Assembly (NCBI GenBank): GCA_036897445.1
Contig: JAYMTL010000020.1
Coordinates: 119,518-183,517, forward strand
DNA from: Pelargonium tetragonum
Lineage: Eukaryota > Streptophyta > Magnoliopsida > Geraniales > Geraniaceae
Direction of reading: 5' to 3'
DNA length: 64,000 bases
In this document: one piece after another, positions 53,973 to 64,000 of the stretch
How the letters are laid out: the number at the start of each line of letters is the position of its first letter
How positions within the stretch are numbered: position 1 is the stretch's first letter
Notes under the pieces: model-generated
Seen by the model: the letters and a program-made list of their open reading frames with translations, nothing else
Told to the model about the DNA's origin: nothing
The model's database searches: none
Translations under genes and position numbers: made by a program

Positions 53973-54030
53973 GGTCTGTTATTCTACGGTAGAGCTCCCG
54001 TCAATTCGATCAAATGTCGTTGGTTCAAGT
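53973..54030 (+). pseudogene. Possible tRNA relic (D-arm to T-loop)
   Basis: CTACGGTAGAGC (ending at 53995) resembles a tRNA D-arm, and GTCGTTGGTTCAAGT (ending at 54030) resembles the variable region and T-loop. Exactly 27 bases separate GGTAGAGC from GTTCAAGT, which is the canonical tRNA distance. The 3' strand of the T-stem is not complementary (GTTGG against GCTTT), the anticodon stem does not pair, and no acceptor stem can be drawn. If real, it is a badly decayed tRNA copy of unknown identity; coincidence is possible. Confidence 0.22.
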
Positions 54031-56523
54031 GCTTTTGTTAGCTATTCTAAAGCCCTCCCGCCAGGTAAGAGCCGTGGGCCCCTTTCTTATTAATTAGCAA
54101 ATTTTCTAACGGATTCTTGTAAGACATGACCCACTTTTAGTTGAATGACAAGAAAACTTTTTATTTTATACCTGTAATTTGAAATCACTAATTTATGAGA
54201 CTTTACTTTGTGCTTTAGAGTTACAAATAAAAAGAGACGTGATCTAGCCAATCATCGAACTTTGGAAAGAGTACCCACAAATAGAATTATCCCGAGCTTT
54301 CCTGCGATCTTGGATTCTTCTTATGTTCCTAGACATGGTTTATACCTATTGACTTAACCAGGGGTTTTAGAAAAGAATCAAACCAAACTCAAAAACTTAT
54401 AGCTTCTAGTCCTTTCTTATATTATAATAGCTTATCGCAACAGAAGTCTAACATAATAGTCAGTTACAAGGATTCCTTTTCAGTAGGTTTTTGCAAGGAG
54501 TATCCTAGATAGAACATTCATACCCTATAGCTGCACCAACTACTTCTTATACTGACTTCTTGCTTTCCTTAGAGCTATACTTGGATTCCGTAGTTTATGG
54601 GCTATACACCTCTTTTTGGTCTTATTGATAACTAGAACTAAAAAAAAGGCAAAAATCAATAGTAAATTATCCCTTAGTTCTATCTTTACTGGAAACTTAT
54701 TAACTTTATACTCCCCAAGCCCCTTTAACAATGAGGAATTCCTTTTATAGGGTAAAACCTTTTTAGGTGCTCCTCTATTCACTCACTTTACTCGGAATTT
54801 AAATAAAGGAACGAACAACAAGCAGTAAGAAATTCTCCTAGTACAGCTCACACCATACCTTTTTGAGTACGACTTTTCTTCTATTTATTACTCAACTTTT
54901 CTGAAACCTGTTAGCTTGTAAAAAGCCCGGAATAGAAGTGCATAATTCTTTCTTTGCTCAAGGTTCTAAGTTAAGACTTTCTATATCTATACTAGTCGTT
55001 TTCCCTTTTTTATATAAGGAAAGGACTCCTATCAAGACAAGAAATTTTAGGGTTTTTCAGGAACTTGTTTGCTAAGCCCCGGGCATTTCCTCGAAAGACT
55101 GACTATAACTTAAAAAACATAGGAAAGGTCTAGCTGCTATTAAGATTAAGAACAAAGCCTCATAACATAAGAAGGGTAAGAGTATAGCTACAGAAGCTAC
55201 AAAGCAAAGAGGGCTACAGATAAAGGGTTGACCCCAGTACACTTGTTTGCATTATAGTGGTTCTCCGCGTATTCTTGCTTGTTTATACTCGTTATTAAAA
55301 GTTTCTACCAGCCTCGGGATTTCTATAGCAATACTTGCCAAATTCCCCTTATTTTGCTTACGATCTCCTCGACAATGGAAAGGAGTCTCTTTGGAATAGT
55401 GACAGTTGCCATTACACCCTTAAAATGAAGAGTTTAGTGTTAATATAAGGGCTCTAGTATAGTATATAGTACAGTAATCCCTTTTAGAGCTTTGAAAGAC
55501 TCCTTGCGAGGTTACTAATAAGCGCGTTACTACAAGTCATTTTATAAGACTTCTGCCTTAGTAATTAGTAAACAGAAATTCAAGATACAAGTCAAGCTAA
55601 ATCTTCTCAGCAATCTGTTATAAGGAGCGGATAACGACAACAACTAAAAGCGCCCCCTTTCTTTTTATTACTTATTAACCCCGGGAAGTCGTCAGAAAGA
55701 GTACCCCTTTTTTTCTTAGGTTAGGAGCTACACCCCCTTCTAGACTTATTTTGTTACTCCTACTCTCTTAAGACCTAGAACTTTCCTTAAAGCTATTATA
55801 ACTTCATAACGGCTGCTAAATTCTGACTCTTTTTTAGCTGGTCCTAGTTTCTTATACGCCTTAGGACTCCTCTTTGTACTACTCTAAATATCGTTTTGTA
55901 TCTAAATCTTAAGGGAAATACCACCAACTTTTTATTGTTTTTGCTTAACTTTAGTGATTGTTCTGCATAACTTGTTTGAGAGCTATACCTTTCTGAGAAC
56001 TAGGACTTCGAGTTGTTAGAGAAGCTAGAGAAAAGGAGACTTACTATAGAGAAGATCAGAGAAATAGAACAGATAAGCATAAGAAAGAGAGTAGAAATAA
56101 TAGCTGTTGTCTTGATGTAGCCTGTAGCTAATGTACTTATTGTAGCTATTATATTAATTATTAATTGTATTATTCCTTATATTATTATAGTTTAGGTATA
56201 CAATTATAGAGTATAGGAGCTTTTGTTCTTTAATTGTTATAGATTGTATAAGGTAGGTTAAGTAAGATAGTAATTGTTTCTTTAAGCAAGCTTACCTCAT
56301 TGTACTATGCTTTATCTGTGAGGAGGGGTTAGCCTTAATTGTAGAATGATATAGTCCTTGTTACCGACTGAAGCGTAGCGAGGTAATGCGTAGTATTAGT
56401 AACTTGAGTATACATGCATGCTTTATAACACCCATTGACTTACTTCTTCTTAACTTCCTTTTCTTACTTTTCTTTAGAGCTTTCTTATTAGTCTTCTGCA
56501 TAGCTAGACCCAGACTCCGTATC

Positions 56524-57030
56524 TTATGAGTGAGTTGTAGGAGCTTTTTGACTCTTGTTGTTAGGAGGAGCTACTGTATTTGTATTCTGGTTAAAGGCAT
56601 TCCAATATTGAGATAGAAAAGTTGGCTTTACCTTTGTTTTAGTTCCTAAGCCAGTAAAGGTTTCGGAGATTTGCTTTCTTTCATATGTCCTGTTTGTTCC
56701 GCTTTTAGGATGATGTTGAATTAAAGAATATAAAGAATTCCTAAAGCGGAAAGTTCCAGAGCTTTCCTTTTGTTCTTGTATTCTGTTGCTAATTGAAACG
56801 AGCCAAACCGAATGGAGCTTAAAACCCAGTAACTGAATTCTAGTCGAAGTCCAACCAAAGCCTTTGTATTCTGTGTTTGTAAAGCGAGCCAATTCAAGGT
56901 ACGACTTTACTAGAAATCCGATAAAGTCTTCTTGGTAATTTGGATAACAGAAAGAAATCCGTTTCTTAGGACTGAGAATTGTATTCTTTGGTTTTGCAAA
57001 GTACTCTTCCGATATATCTGTAATGGACAC
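56524..57030 (-). CDS. 168-codon open frame, doubtful, lies over a repeat array
   Basis: This is the longest open frame in the window. I recognise no family. The product would be rich in Ser, Thr, Asn, Lys and Gln, with a polar C-terminal third, no signal peptide and no convincing membrane segment. The start is GTG. The frame stays open upstream to a TAG at 57121-57123 (about 199 codons) without any ATG, and the predicted protein has no internal Met. Five copies of a 9-base DNA word cross or border it, and they fall in different reading frames (as NRIQ, TEYK and KNTI, for example). This suggests a DNA-level repeat that happens to be open rather than a conserved protein. Given the composition and the alternative starts allowed, one such frame in 64 kb is only mildly surprising. 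I see no ribosome-binding site or neighbouring gene. Confidence 0.12.
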   Translation of the reverse strand: MSITDISEEYFAKPKNTILSPKKRISFCYPNYQEDFIGFLVKSYLELARFTNTEYKGFGWTSTRIQLLGFKLHSVWLVSISNRIQEQKESSGTFRFRNSLYSLIQHHPKSGTNRTYERKQISETFTGLGTKTKVKPTFLSQYWNAFNQNTNTVAPPNNKSQKAPTTHS

Positions 57031-57107
57031 TAGAGGAGAGGCTTTAAAAGTTCTAAACCAGGCTGACCAGGCAAAGACATAAACAGATTCTCTTGGTTTT
57101 GTATTCT
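56580..57107 (+). repeat. Degenerate direct repeats carrying TTGTATTCT
   Basis: The exact 9-mer TTGTATTCT starts at 56580, 56776, 56864, 56979 and 57099, so the spacings are 196, 88, 115 and 120. Well under one copy would be expected in this length. Flanks are partly shared: GAGCCAA follows the second and third copies at 56800-56806 and 56886-56892, and the third and fourth copies are followed by similar T/G runs ending in AAAG. The pattern fits an old, decayed tandem array with a unit of about 90-120 bases, one unit having lost the word. The same word occurs singly at about 8255, 30849 and 32075. No function is known. Confidence 0.5.
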
Positions 57108-60100
57108 TGTGTCTTGTGTTCTAAATGGGATAGAAAAGATTAAAGAATTTGAACTAAATCTAAGGTTTTCTGAGTTAAATGTATCCAATACAGAGTACCT
57201 AAACTCAAGAAAAAAAGTTGAGGTAAGAGCAAATTCATGTTTGCCTTAATGAAATGTTACAATTCAGTTTATTTTAGCGCTTTTACAGGATACAAGTTTG
57301 ACTAGGTTTCTAAAGTAAGAATTCTTGATAAAGAGAATACACAAATAAAGGCTCCTCAAGCTGTTGTAAAGTACAAAAGTGTAAATCCCTACGCTAGTAA
57401 ATAAAAAATAAGAAGAAAGATTCTAATAATCCTATTAAGAAAAATTTCCTATCTAATTAGTAGAACAATAGAAAGAAAATGACAACCATAAAGACTAAAA
57501 GTTTTCTTGGGCTAATACAAAAAGAGGCTGGCTAGTCTAATAGTAAATACCCTATTTCCACTATTTGTTCTAACTAATATTTTGAATATTTCCGTACTTC
57601 CTTACCTTTTAACCCTTTTTCCTAACTTAATTACTTTGCCTTTATTATGTCAGCTATAATATATTTCTTAATCTCGGGAATTTACACTTGTAATTAAATA
57701 AGTCCCCCTTTAGTTTGAGAAACTTTACTAAACTTTTTTATAAGTAGTCCAGCTTAGGATTAGGGGTTTTTAAGCAAGCAACTTTTTAGAGAGGTTAAGA
57801 TATGCTAGTACTACTTAGAGATTCCGTGTTCCTCATTAGTCGAAGCAATAAAAAGGACTTAAATAGAATGGCCTCTATATGTAAATTCAGGGAAGGCAAA
57901 ACAGCCAAAGAGTCTTATTAAAAAAAGTCTTTCTTTCTCTAAAAAAGTTTTTTAAAGAGGTTGCGATTCAGCGCCTAGAATACCCTGTAGGGTTCTACTA
58001 GAACAAATAGGGAACTCTTTACTCACTAATACTAATATCTACTAAAAGAAATTCCTAACTTTCTAAACTGTAAAGAGCAACCAAAGACTCTATTATATTA
58101 ATTTAAGTATAAAAAATGGAAAGGAAACCTTTTAAAGGATTAAAACGCGATACTAGTTTTTCGTAAAAGATAAAAAGATAATACGGATATTGTAGGAAAG
58201 TTTCAATACCTAAATTTCCAAAGCTTTTATACTTGCTTTCAGGAAAAGACACCCTAGAAAAGTGGATCCGTTCACGAGTCACGAGTGTTCTTATAGGTCA
58301 ACTAGGGTCTCTAGTTCCTGAGCGGCCTAGATAGTAGCTACTCCGGGTTTCCTTCAAGAAGGTTTATTATTTCAGTAATCAAAACACCAAATATTGTTAA
58401 TTAAATAGCACGTCAAAGCATTGTAGGACCCTCTAATTCAGTAAAAAATCCCTCTAGCAAAGCTAATATAGGACATATCTAACGGGGTTTCGAATAGTAA
58501 ATACTTGGTAGCTGGTAGATAATTTTAGAATATTCTATGAAATTTAGGCTAAAATAAAAAAGGATTCTAAGACCCCTATCGCGCCCTAAAACGCCATTAA
58601 AACAGGTTTTGATATTTCTGCCATTTTTACTATATACTGTATCTTGAAAAGGCTTTCGCTATTCTTAAGGGGCCTTTCGTCTGAGAAGACTTGTAAATAT
58701 AAAAAGCTATAACACTCTAAGATCAAAGCGGGCCTCTCTAGGCCTTGTCTCTTTCGCAGATAGGATAAATTAAGCAAGTATAGTGGAATCCGCCTCACCT
58801 TTCAATACTACCGAGGTTCTACAAGAGATTTAGACTCTATGAAAAAGATAAGAATTTCAAAGTCTTTTTATAGCACTCTAGATTACTCTAAGGTTTGTCC
58901 TCGGAAAATCATAAGGAAAGTTTTAAAAGCGCTTACTCATATGAAATCCCAATCTTTAGGGGTATACCCTTCACTAGAGCTAGACTTTGTATCAGTATCT
59001 TATGTTATGAACTAAACCCTTTGCCCTCGGTATTACCTGCCTCTTATAATGCTTCCCTGTAACTAGTGTAGCTACTTTTTCCCCAGCTTGTAAGGAGTCC
59101 TATTTCCTATGTTTTCAGGTTTTGTTAGTCTTACTTGTTAGGAGCTCCTACTTAGAATACTATTTCCCAATACCTTGTACTCGAAAGGCTTCCTTTGCAA
59201 ATAAAAAAGACTAGAAAAAGCTACCAGGACCCTTGGCAGGAAAATGAATAGGCAACTATAACTTAGCCCGCGATCCTGAGGAGCTATACAAAGTGCTACC
59301 TATACAGCTACTAAGAAAAATGAAGAGTTCCTGTCCTATACACACTATAAAAAAGTCAAACAAAATACATCAGCTACATGAGTTCAAGCTCGTTAAGTAA
59401 GACTAAGATAAGACTAAGAAATCCCTGGATCTCTCTTTATTTTATAAATATCCTAAATTTCAATAAAGGAACCTTAGCTAGGACAACAAAAAAGACTTTT
59501 GGACTCTCAACTCCCCGGGCTTTCCTCTTTTTTATTTCTTAGTCCCGGATACCTTTAAAACAAGCAGAACAAGGGGTCTTGTGCCGGTGATTAGTAGAAA
59601 TTCCTCACTTACCAGCCTTTTATTACCCTCATAAACTGTACTTTTCTTATAACCTAGGTTTCCCTTTATTTACTTTAAGAATCTGAAACCTAGAATACAA
59701 ATACACAAAGAGGGATTTTCCTTCTTTAAATCCAAAGAAAACCCTAAGCCCTCGCTTAAACAAGATCCTAAAATAAGTGCCTTTTAAAACAGAGTGTAAT
59801 AGACCAGAACCCTGTACCAACGATGACACCTAAAAATGCGAAAAAGTTGCTCGAGTGTTAGATGTCCCTCGCCGATAGAAAAGCGTTAAAGTGGGAGGAA
59901 ACCCGTCTCAAAAAAAAGGGACAAAGAAAAGAATAAACTTAATATAGAAAGAGCAAGTAAAGGCAGGGCTAAAGCATGAACTATAAAAGGATCCTTGCGA
60001 AACTCTTCCCCTCTTTTTTCCCTCCTTAACTTACACTTTTTCAGCTTACTTTTAAGAAAACTTAAAAATGAATAGAGTAATGAAACCATGTTAACGAAGT

Positions 60101-63100
60101 GCCAAAGGCAGAATTAGAAAGACACTGAGATCCAGAGAAAGAAACCTTTTGAGCTAATGGGGCTTTTGTGCCAGACTAATAGATACAGATCGGGAAAAGG
60201 GAAGACTAAGGATAAGCAATCATTCCTACTACATCTGCTAACTTTATTTAATTGACTAGAAAGCTAAGGAATTTGAATCTTATCCAGGTTTTCTACCCAG
60301 AAGTTGACTAGACCCTTGAGTAGAAATTCAGCGGAGTGCGTGAGTGAAAGCCATAATGGAAGATCCGGACTCTTCGCCTACTAAAGAAGGGATTGCCAAT
60401 ATGTCTTCCTTAGTTTATAACACTAGCACCAGGGAACATTTGAACCTACGACGCAAAGCCTGTATTAGAATTGATTTACCAGGCAATGTCTAAAGGGAGG
60501 CAGGGGTTCCTCTTTGGAATAAGTTTCCTGTTTTTCTTTTGAAAAGAAAAACAGTGTCGTTTTTTAGGTTTCCTTGGAAGGGGCCCTCAAGTGGAGTGGT
60601 ATGTATTATTTTGACAAGGCTGTAGACTTTACTCTTTATTAAGAATAGGTACTTTTTATCCCCTAATAGGAATCCTTTCTAGTTTCTAGAGCTATAATTT
60701 ATGATCGGGAATTGGGTAATATAGAGTGCTAGCGAGTAAATCTTGTCATTAACAAACCAAAACCTAAATAAAGGAATGCAAAATGGCAAGTCTTTCTTAG
60801 GGATGATTAATTCACGGGGTTTTAATAAGTTAGAGGGAATCGCTAGTTTCTATTTTTTAAAATCTTTTATTACGTTAAGGGATCGAAAGAATCTTTGTAG
60901 GGATAGAAGGGTTTTCCTTACTCAACGCCACTTTCCCTGAGGTAGTCTTAAATAAAACAGGTATCTCCTGTAATTGGCACAGTTTTCCTTTGGATACGTG
61001 TCTTGTATAGAATACTTTTTCTCGAATCCAGGGAAGATCGCAAGTCAAAATTCCGAAAGAAATCCTTAGTAAAACCCCTGGAGTTTTGACTCTTTTAGAT
61101 CCCCAGTTAGCATGGCTTTATATTCTAAAATGCAGAGGGAAGTCCAATATAAATAGAGTTTCTTTTCTTAATTCTTAGGCTTTTATAAATCAAACAAAAG
61201 AGAGGCCCTTTATAAATATAAAAGAGTCCCGCTTTTACTTTTGGGTTAGCCCTAGCCCCGAAATCTAGAGTTTCAAGTAGTCCATTTGCGTAATACTATA
61301 CCTTTTGTGCTTTTCCTTCTTTATTTGGGAGAAATGCCCTTGCTTTTTACAAGACAAGTATTTCCAAGGATTGACACTTCCTTTTTACAGAGAAGTTTAA
61401 GATTCTATTATATGCATGTATGAAAAACAGAAAGTTCTTAGGTTTAACCCAGTTAACACGTTGGGGTAGAGGGACCTTGCAATTTTTCATTTTTGTTCTA
61501 AAGGTTGTTAGCTATCGGATGTAAACTTGTGATATTCTAAATAGGGCATTCCTTACTCAATTCAAGATCTTGTGAGATTGTTCCACGAGGCCCTTATAAA
61601 GAAGCGTTAAGAAGTTTCTAACTTGATCCCGGTGAGAACTTTTACCTGCCAGTTACCCTTTTTATCTCTTACTGAATGATTAAATTTCTGTTTATTTGTT
61701 TCGAAAAGACTCTTGCCTTAATAATATACAAAAAATTGAATTGTGGTTTATATCTAAGTTCTATTTTGAACAAAGTATCTAAGCTCCCTCTCTCGGCTGC
61801 TTTCACTAACGGGACTTCTTTGAAAAAGGATTTTCCGTTAACAATAGTCAAGTGAACTATACTAAAAATGAAGAACGCTTTAACTTACTAAAAAACCTTA
61901 TAAATTGCATTTTTGGGTGCCCCATTAAAAAGGACTTTACCATCTCTTACCCAAATTTCACTAAGAAACCTGGTTGTTATTGCAATTCAATCGGTTTAGA
62001 GCTTTTAAATTTAATATAATATGGGTTTTTGCCGCAGGGGAGAGTCATACTTCTAAAAATTCCTTCAGTCTATATACTAAATGTACGAACCGAATTTGTT
62101 AAAAAGAAGTTTTGACATGTAAGGCATAGGAGCTGAGTAGAGTAATAATAAGGAGTATTAATATCTTGTTATGAAGTACCTAAAATTTGGAAAAATAGGA
62201 ACTGTTAAGAATTTTAAAAGGATCCCGTAAAATCGGCTTATTTCTTTGTTAGTTATTAGGGTGTTGCTTCTTTCTCGGGTCTTCCTTGTAGGTAATGGAA
62301 AATCTAAGTTGGGTTGAAAGCTTAAGTCAATTTAATAGTTGTAAACAAAAAAACAGCAGACAGGTTGGGTGAGCCCTTTTGTTTTTCCTTATTTTTCCTA
62401 CTTAAGCAGTCCTTTTTTATTGATACACAAGAATAGCAACAACCAAGCCTACTTTTCATATTACATAAGAGCTTGTTAGTAAAAAAGTTACAGAAATTAA
62501 CTAAAAGAAATTAGGAGTCTCGTTCCATTATAACAACTAAATTGTAAGGATCGGCTAGGGCTTCGCCACCTATATTATATATTGAGGTTATTGATCCCCT
62601 ATTCTACTACCCAATTCCTGCTTCTTAAAAGACGAAAGAGAAACTTCTTCCGTAAATTACTACAAAAAAGCATATTCTAGTGTACAGTATAACCTTTTTC
62701 ATTTGTGTACTGTGGAGAGTGCCCGGACAAGAGTATAGACTACTTTGTGTTAAATTCTTGAGTATAATACTAAAATGGGGCAGATATAAAGGAAACCAAG
62801 CCCCATAAAAAAGGATATCCATTTGGTAGTCAACTCTCTTATTTAAAACGAATGTTTCCGGGCGAGTCATCTATATCAAAAAAAGTTTCTTAAGTTCCTA
62901 CTATAACCGCATTTCCGAAGCTAATTTGCGAAAAGAAAGATTTTGATAAGTATAAACCGATTATAGACTTTTTTTCTGAACTACATATCTCCAACAAAGA
63001 ACTGACTGGATATTAACAAGGGCTCTAATAGTACTACATCTTCTATAAATAGGCGTTTACGAGATTCGTTTACAAATATACAAAGTCCGGCATTTTTTAG

Positions 63101-63935
63101 GCAGAGTTTACTTTAGCATAATAAGAAGTTTTTTGGTCTTGTGTTAGAGGAGTCTAGTAATAAGCGTAGATTTGTTTAGGTATTTTTAATAATAATCAGA
63201 AAAGACTTAGTCCCTTTTACACTTTTTATGTAAGTGGGTTCCTGAGTTTTGACTTTTTTAGCCTTATATAAAGCTCTAGACAATAAAATAGGAAAGTTTG
63301 TACTTATTTTTTGATGTTAGGATACCCAGAATTTTTTTATCTTTTCTCGTGGTATAAAATAAACTCGGAGTTTTAAAAGCGATCCTGAAAAAGCTCCTAG
63401 AATTCAAAACTCTAAAAGGGGTCAATTAAATTTGTACGGGATTGCCGCCAAGCATAAACCTCTTTATGAAGGACACCCAACACCCCTAAAGAGATTTTCG
63501 CTAAGATCTAAAAGCTAGTTTATTTACGAGTATTGGGAATTAAGGGTAATCCGAGCGTTCAGTTACGTTTAATACAGAATCCGCGGACACTTTTCATAAA
63601 TTTCAAGAAATAGCAAATCCGTTTATTACATAAGTTATGAATTTCTTCTATTTCTATCTTTCTAATTTATAGATAAGAGCCAACAGTAGACCCTAGCTAA
63701 GAATAAAAAATGAAATCCAGATACAAGAAGCACTACAATACAGTAATTTTGTAACTAAATTCGATGACCGGTTGACTTTCCTGTTATTAACGGAGCACCT
63801 ATAGTATAAAAATTGTTTAGCTTAAAAGGGGTTAGTGGGTTTACTTTTGTTAGGTTAAAAAAGTATAAGAATTCTTGAGTAGTTTTAGTGCAGTTTGTTA
63901 TTTCATTCCTAAGCCCAAAAACCTTAAGGCCCGGT
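57108..63935. other. Gene-free stretch
   Basis: The frames are at chance level (the longest is about 81 codons, at 62625-62870 minus). The only structure I can point to is the 60528 inverted repeat. Confidence 0.5.
60528..60554. repeat. 13-bp inverted repeat with a one-base centre
   Basis: CTGTTTTTCTTTT (60528-60540) and AAAAGAAAAACAG (60542-60554) are exact reverse complements around a single G. As RNA it would form a hairpin with about an 11-bp stem once a minimal loop opens. The arms are pyrimidine and purine strands. No neighbouring gene explains it. Confidence 0.7.
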
Positions 63936-63999
63936 TACCTACTCTTGGATTTGAACCGAGGACTCTCGCCGAAAGCGACACTCTAACCACGGGGTAGGT
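63936..63999 (-). pseudogene. trnM: tRNA-Met(CAU)-like relic, plastid type, anticodon deleted
   Basis: On the minus strand this reads like the plastid elongator tRNA-Met. The acceptor 5' strand ACCTAC pairs with the 3' strand GTAGGT followed by discriminator A. The D-loop half GTGGTTAGAG is kept. The T-arm GGTTCAAATCC is intact, with one C.A mismatch in its stem (CTCGG against CCAAG). Known plastid trnM has CTTTCATACGGCG around the anticodon; here it is CTTTCGGCG, so the four bases ATAC are gone and no CAU anticodon remains. About five further bases of the TTAACTCA-type D-stem side are missing, leaving CCC, so the D-stem cannot form. Length is 64 against the usual 73 nt. I therefore call it a pseudogene. 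The comparison sequence is from my knowledge of the family. The 5' end lies one base inside the window edge. An alternative is a truncated tRNA in a highly derived organelle. Confidence 0.6.
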
Positions 64000-64000
64000 C

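Larger units (their letters stand above)
49346..56500. other. Gene-free stretch
   Basis: Apart from the 51280 hairpin and the possible tRNA relic at 53973, only short frames occur; for example 53610-53828 (plus, 72 codons) and 54540-54782 (minus, 80 codons, lysine-rich). None has a recognisable motif. A TA-rich simple island lies at about 56.1-56.3 kb. Confidence 0.5.

Noticed and set aside
54069-54116. GAGCCGT ... ACGGATTC, reminiscent of group II intron domain V
   Set aside because: The interval is too long, there is no catalytic AGC/bulge arrangement, and no intron-encoded protein or domain VI is present.
60420-60490. Minus-strand tRNA-like T-loop (GTCGTAGGTTCAAAT) with a GGT placed at D-loop distance
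   Set aside because: Anticodon, D and acceptor stems do not pair, and the T-stem has two mismatches. Probably coincidence.
1-64000. CRISPR arrays, insertion sequences, prophage or bacterial operons
   Set aside because: There are no regularly spaced identical repeats, no transposase or integrase frames, no terminal inverted repeats with target duplications and no dense gene clusters.

Overview
This is an AT-rich window (the lines I sampled by eye are about 30-42 % G+C) with almost no recognisable gene content. Open frames on both strands are short. The longest is a 168-codon frame with a GTG start at 56524-57030 (minus), and the others are mostly 60-90 codons. That is close to what a sequence of this composition gives by chance. 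I found no rRNA, no intact protein gene of a known family, no CRISPR array and no transposase-like frame.

The only feature I can tie to a known gene family is at the right edge. At 63936-63999 (minus) lies a plastid-type elongator tRNA-Met(CAU) sequence that has lost four bases at the anticodon and about five in the D-arm. A plastid-type trnM relic in a gene-empty, AT-rich background fits a bloated plant or algal organelle genome: a mitochondrion carrying plastid-derived tRNA, or an expanded plastid genome. This is inference from one relic. I cannot name the organism.

Layout. 1-8.0 kb: featureless apart from small hairpins. 8.0-9.05 kb: a cluster of degenerate short repeats. 9.05-23.1 kb: mostly featureless, with one pair of interleaved stems before a T-run at 9.73-9.78 kb. 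23.1-23.7 kb: a 15-base tandem duplication and a terminator-like hairpin. 24.9-31.2 kb: simple TA-rich stretches, an (AT)11 microsatellite and a C10 tract. 31.2-48.3 kb: little structure. 48.3-49.35 kb: a block of different texture with one 52-codon frame. 51.3 kb: a perfect 16-bp hairpin. 54.0 kb: a possible second tRNA relic. 56.5-57.1 kb: five copies of a 9-base word inside the longest open frame. 60.5 kb: a 13-bp hairpin. 63.9-64.0 kb: the trnM relic.

No operon or pathway can be reconstructed. The main result is negative: 64 kb that looks neutrally drifting, with slippage repeats, weakly related dispersed words and decaying tRNA copies. I did not find a convincing new biological system. 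The best leads are the repeat array under the 168-codon frame, the apparent excess of GG-spacer-CC words and the anticodon-deleted trnM.
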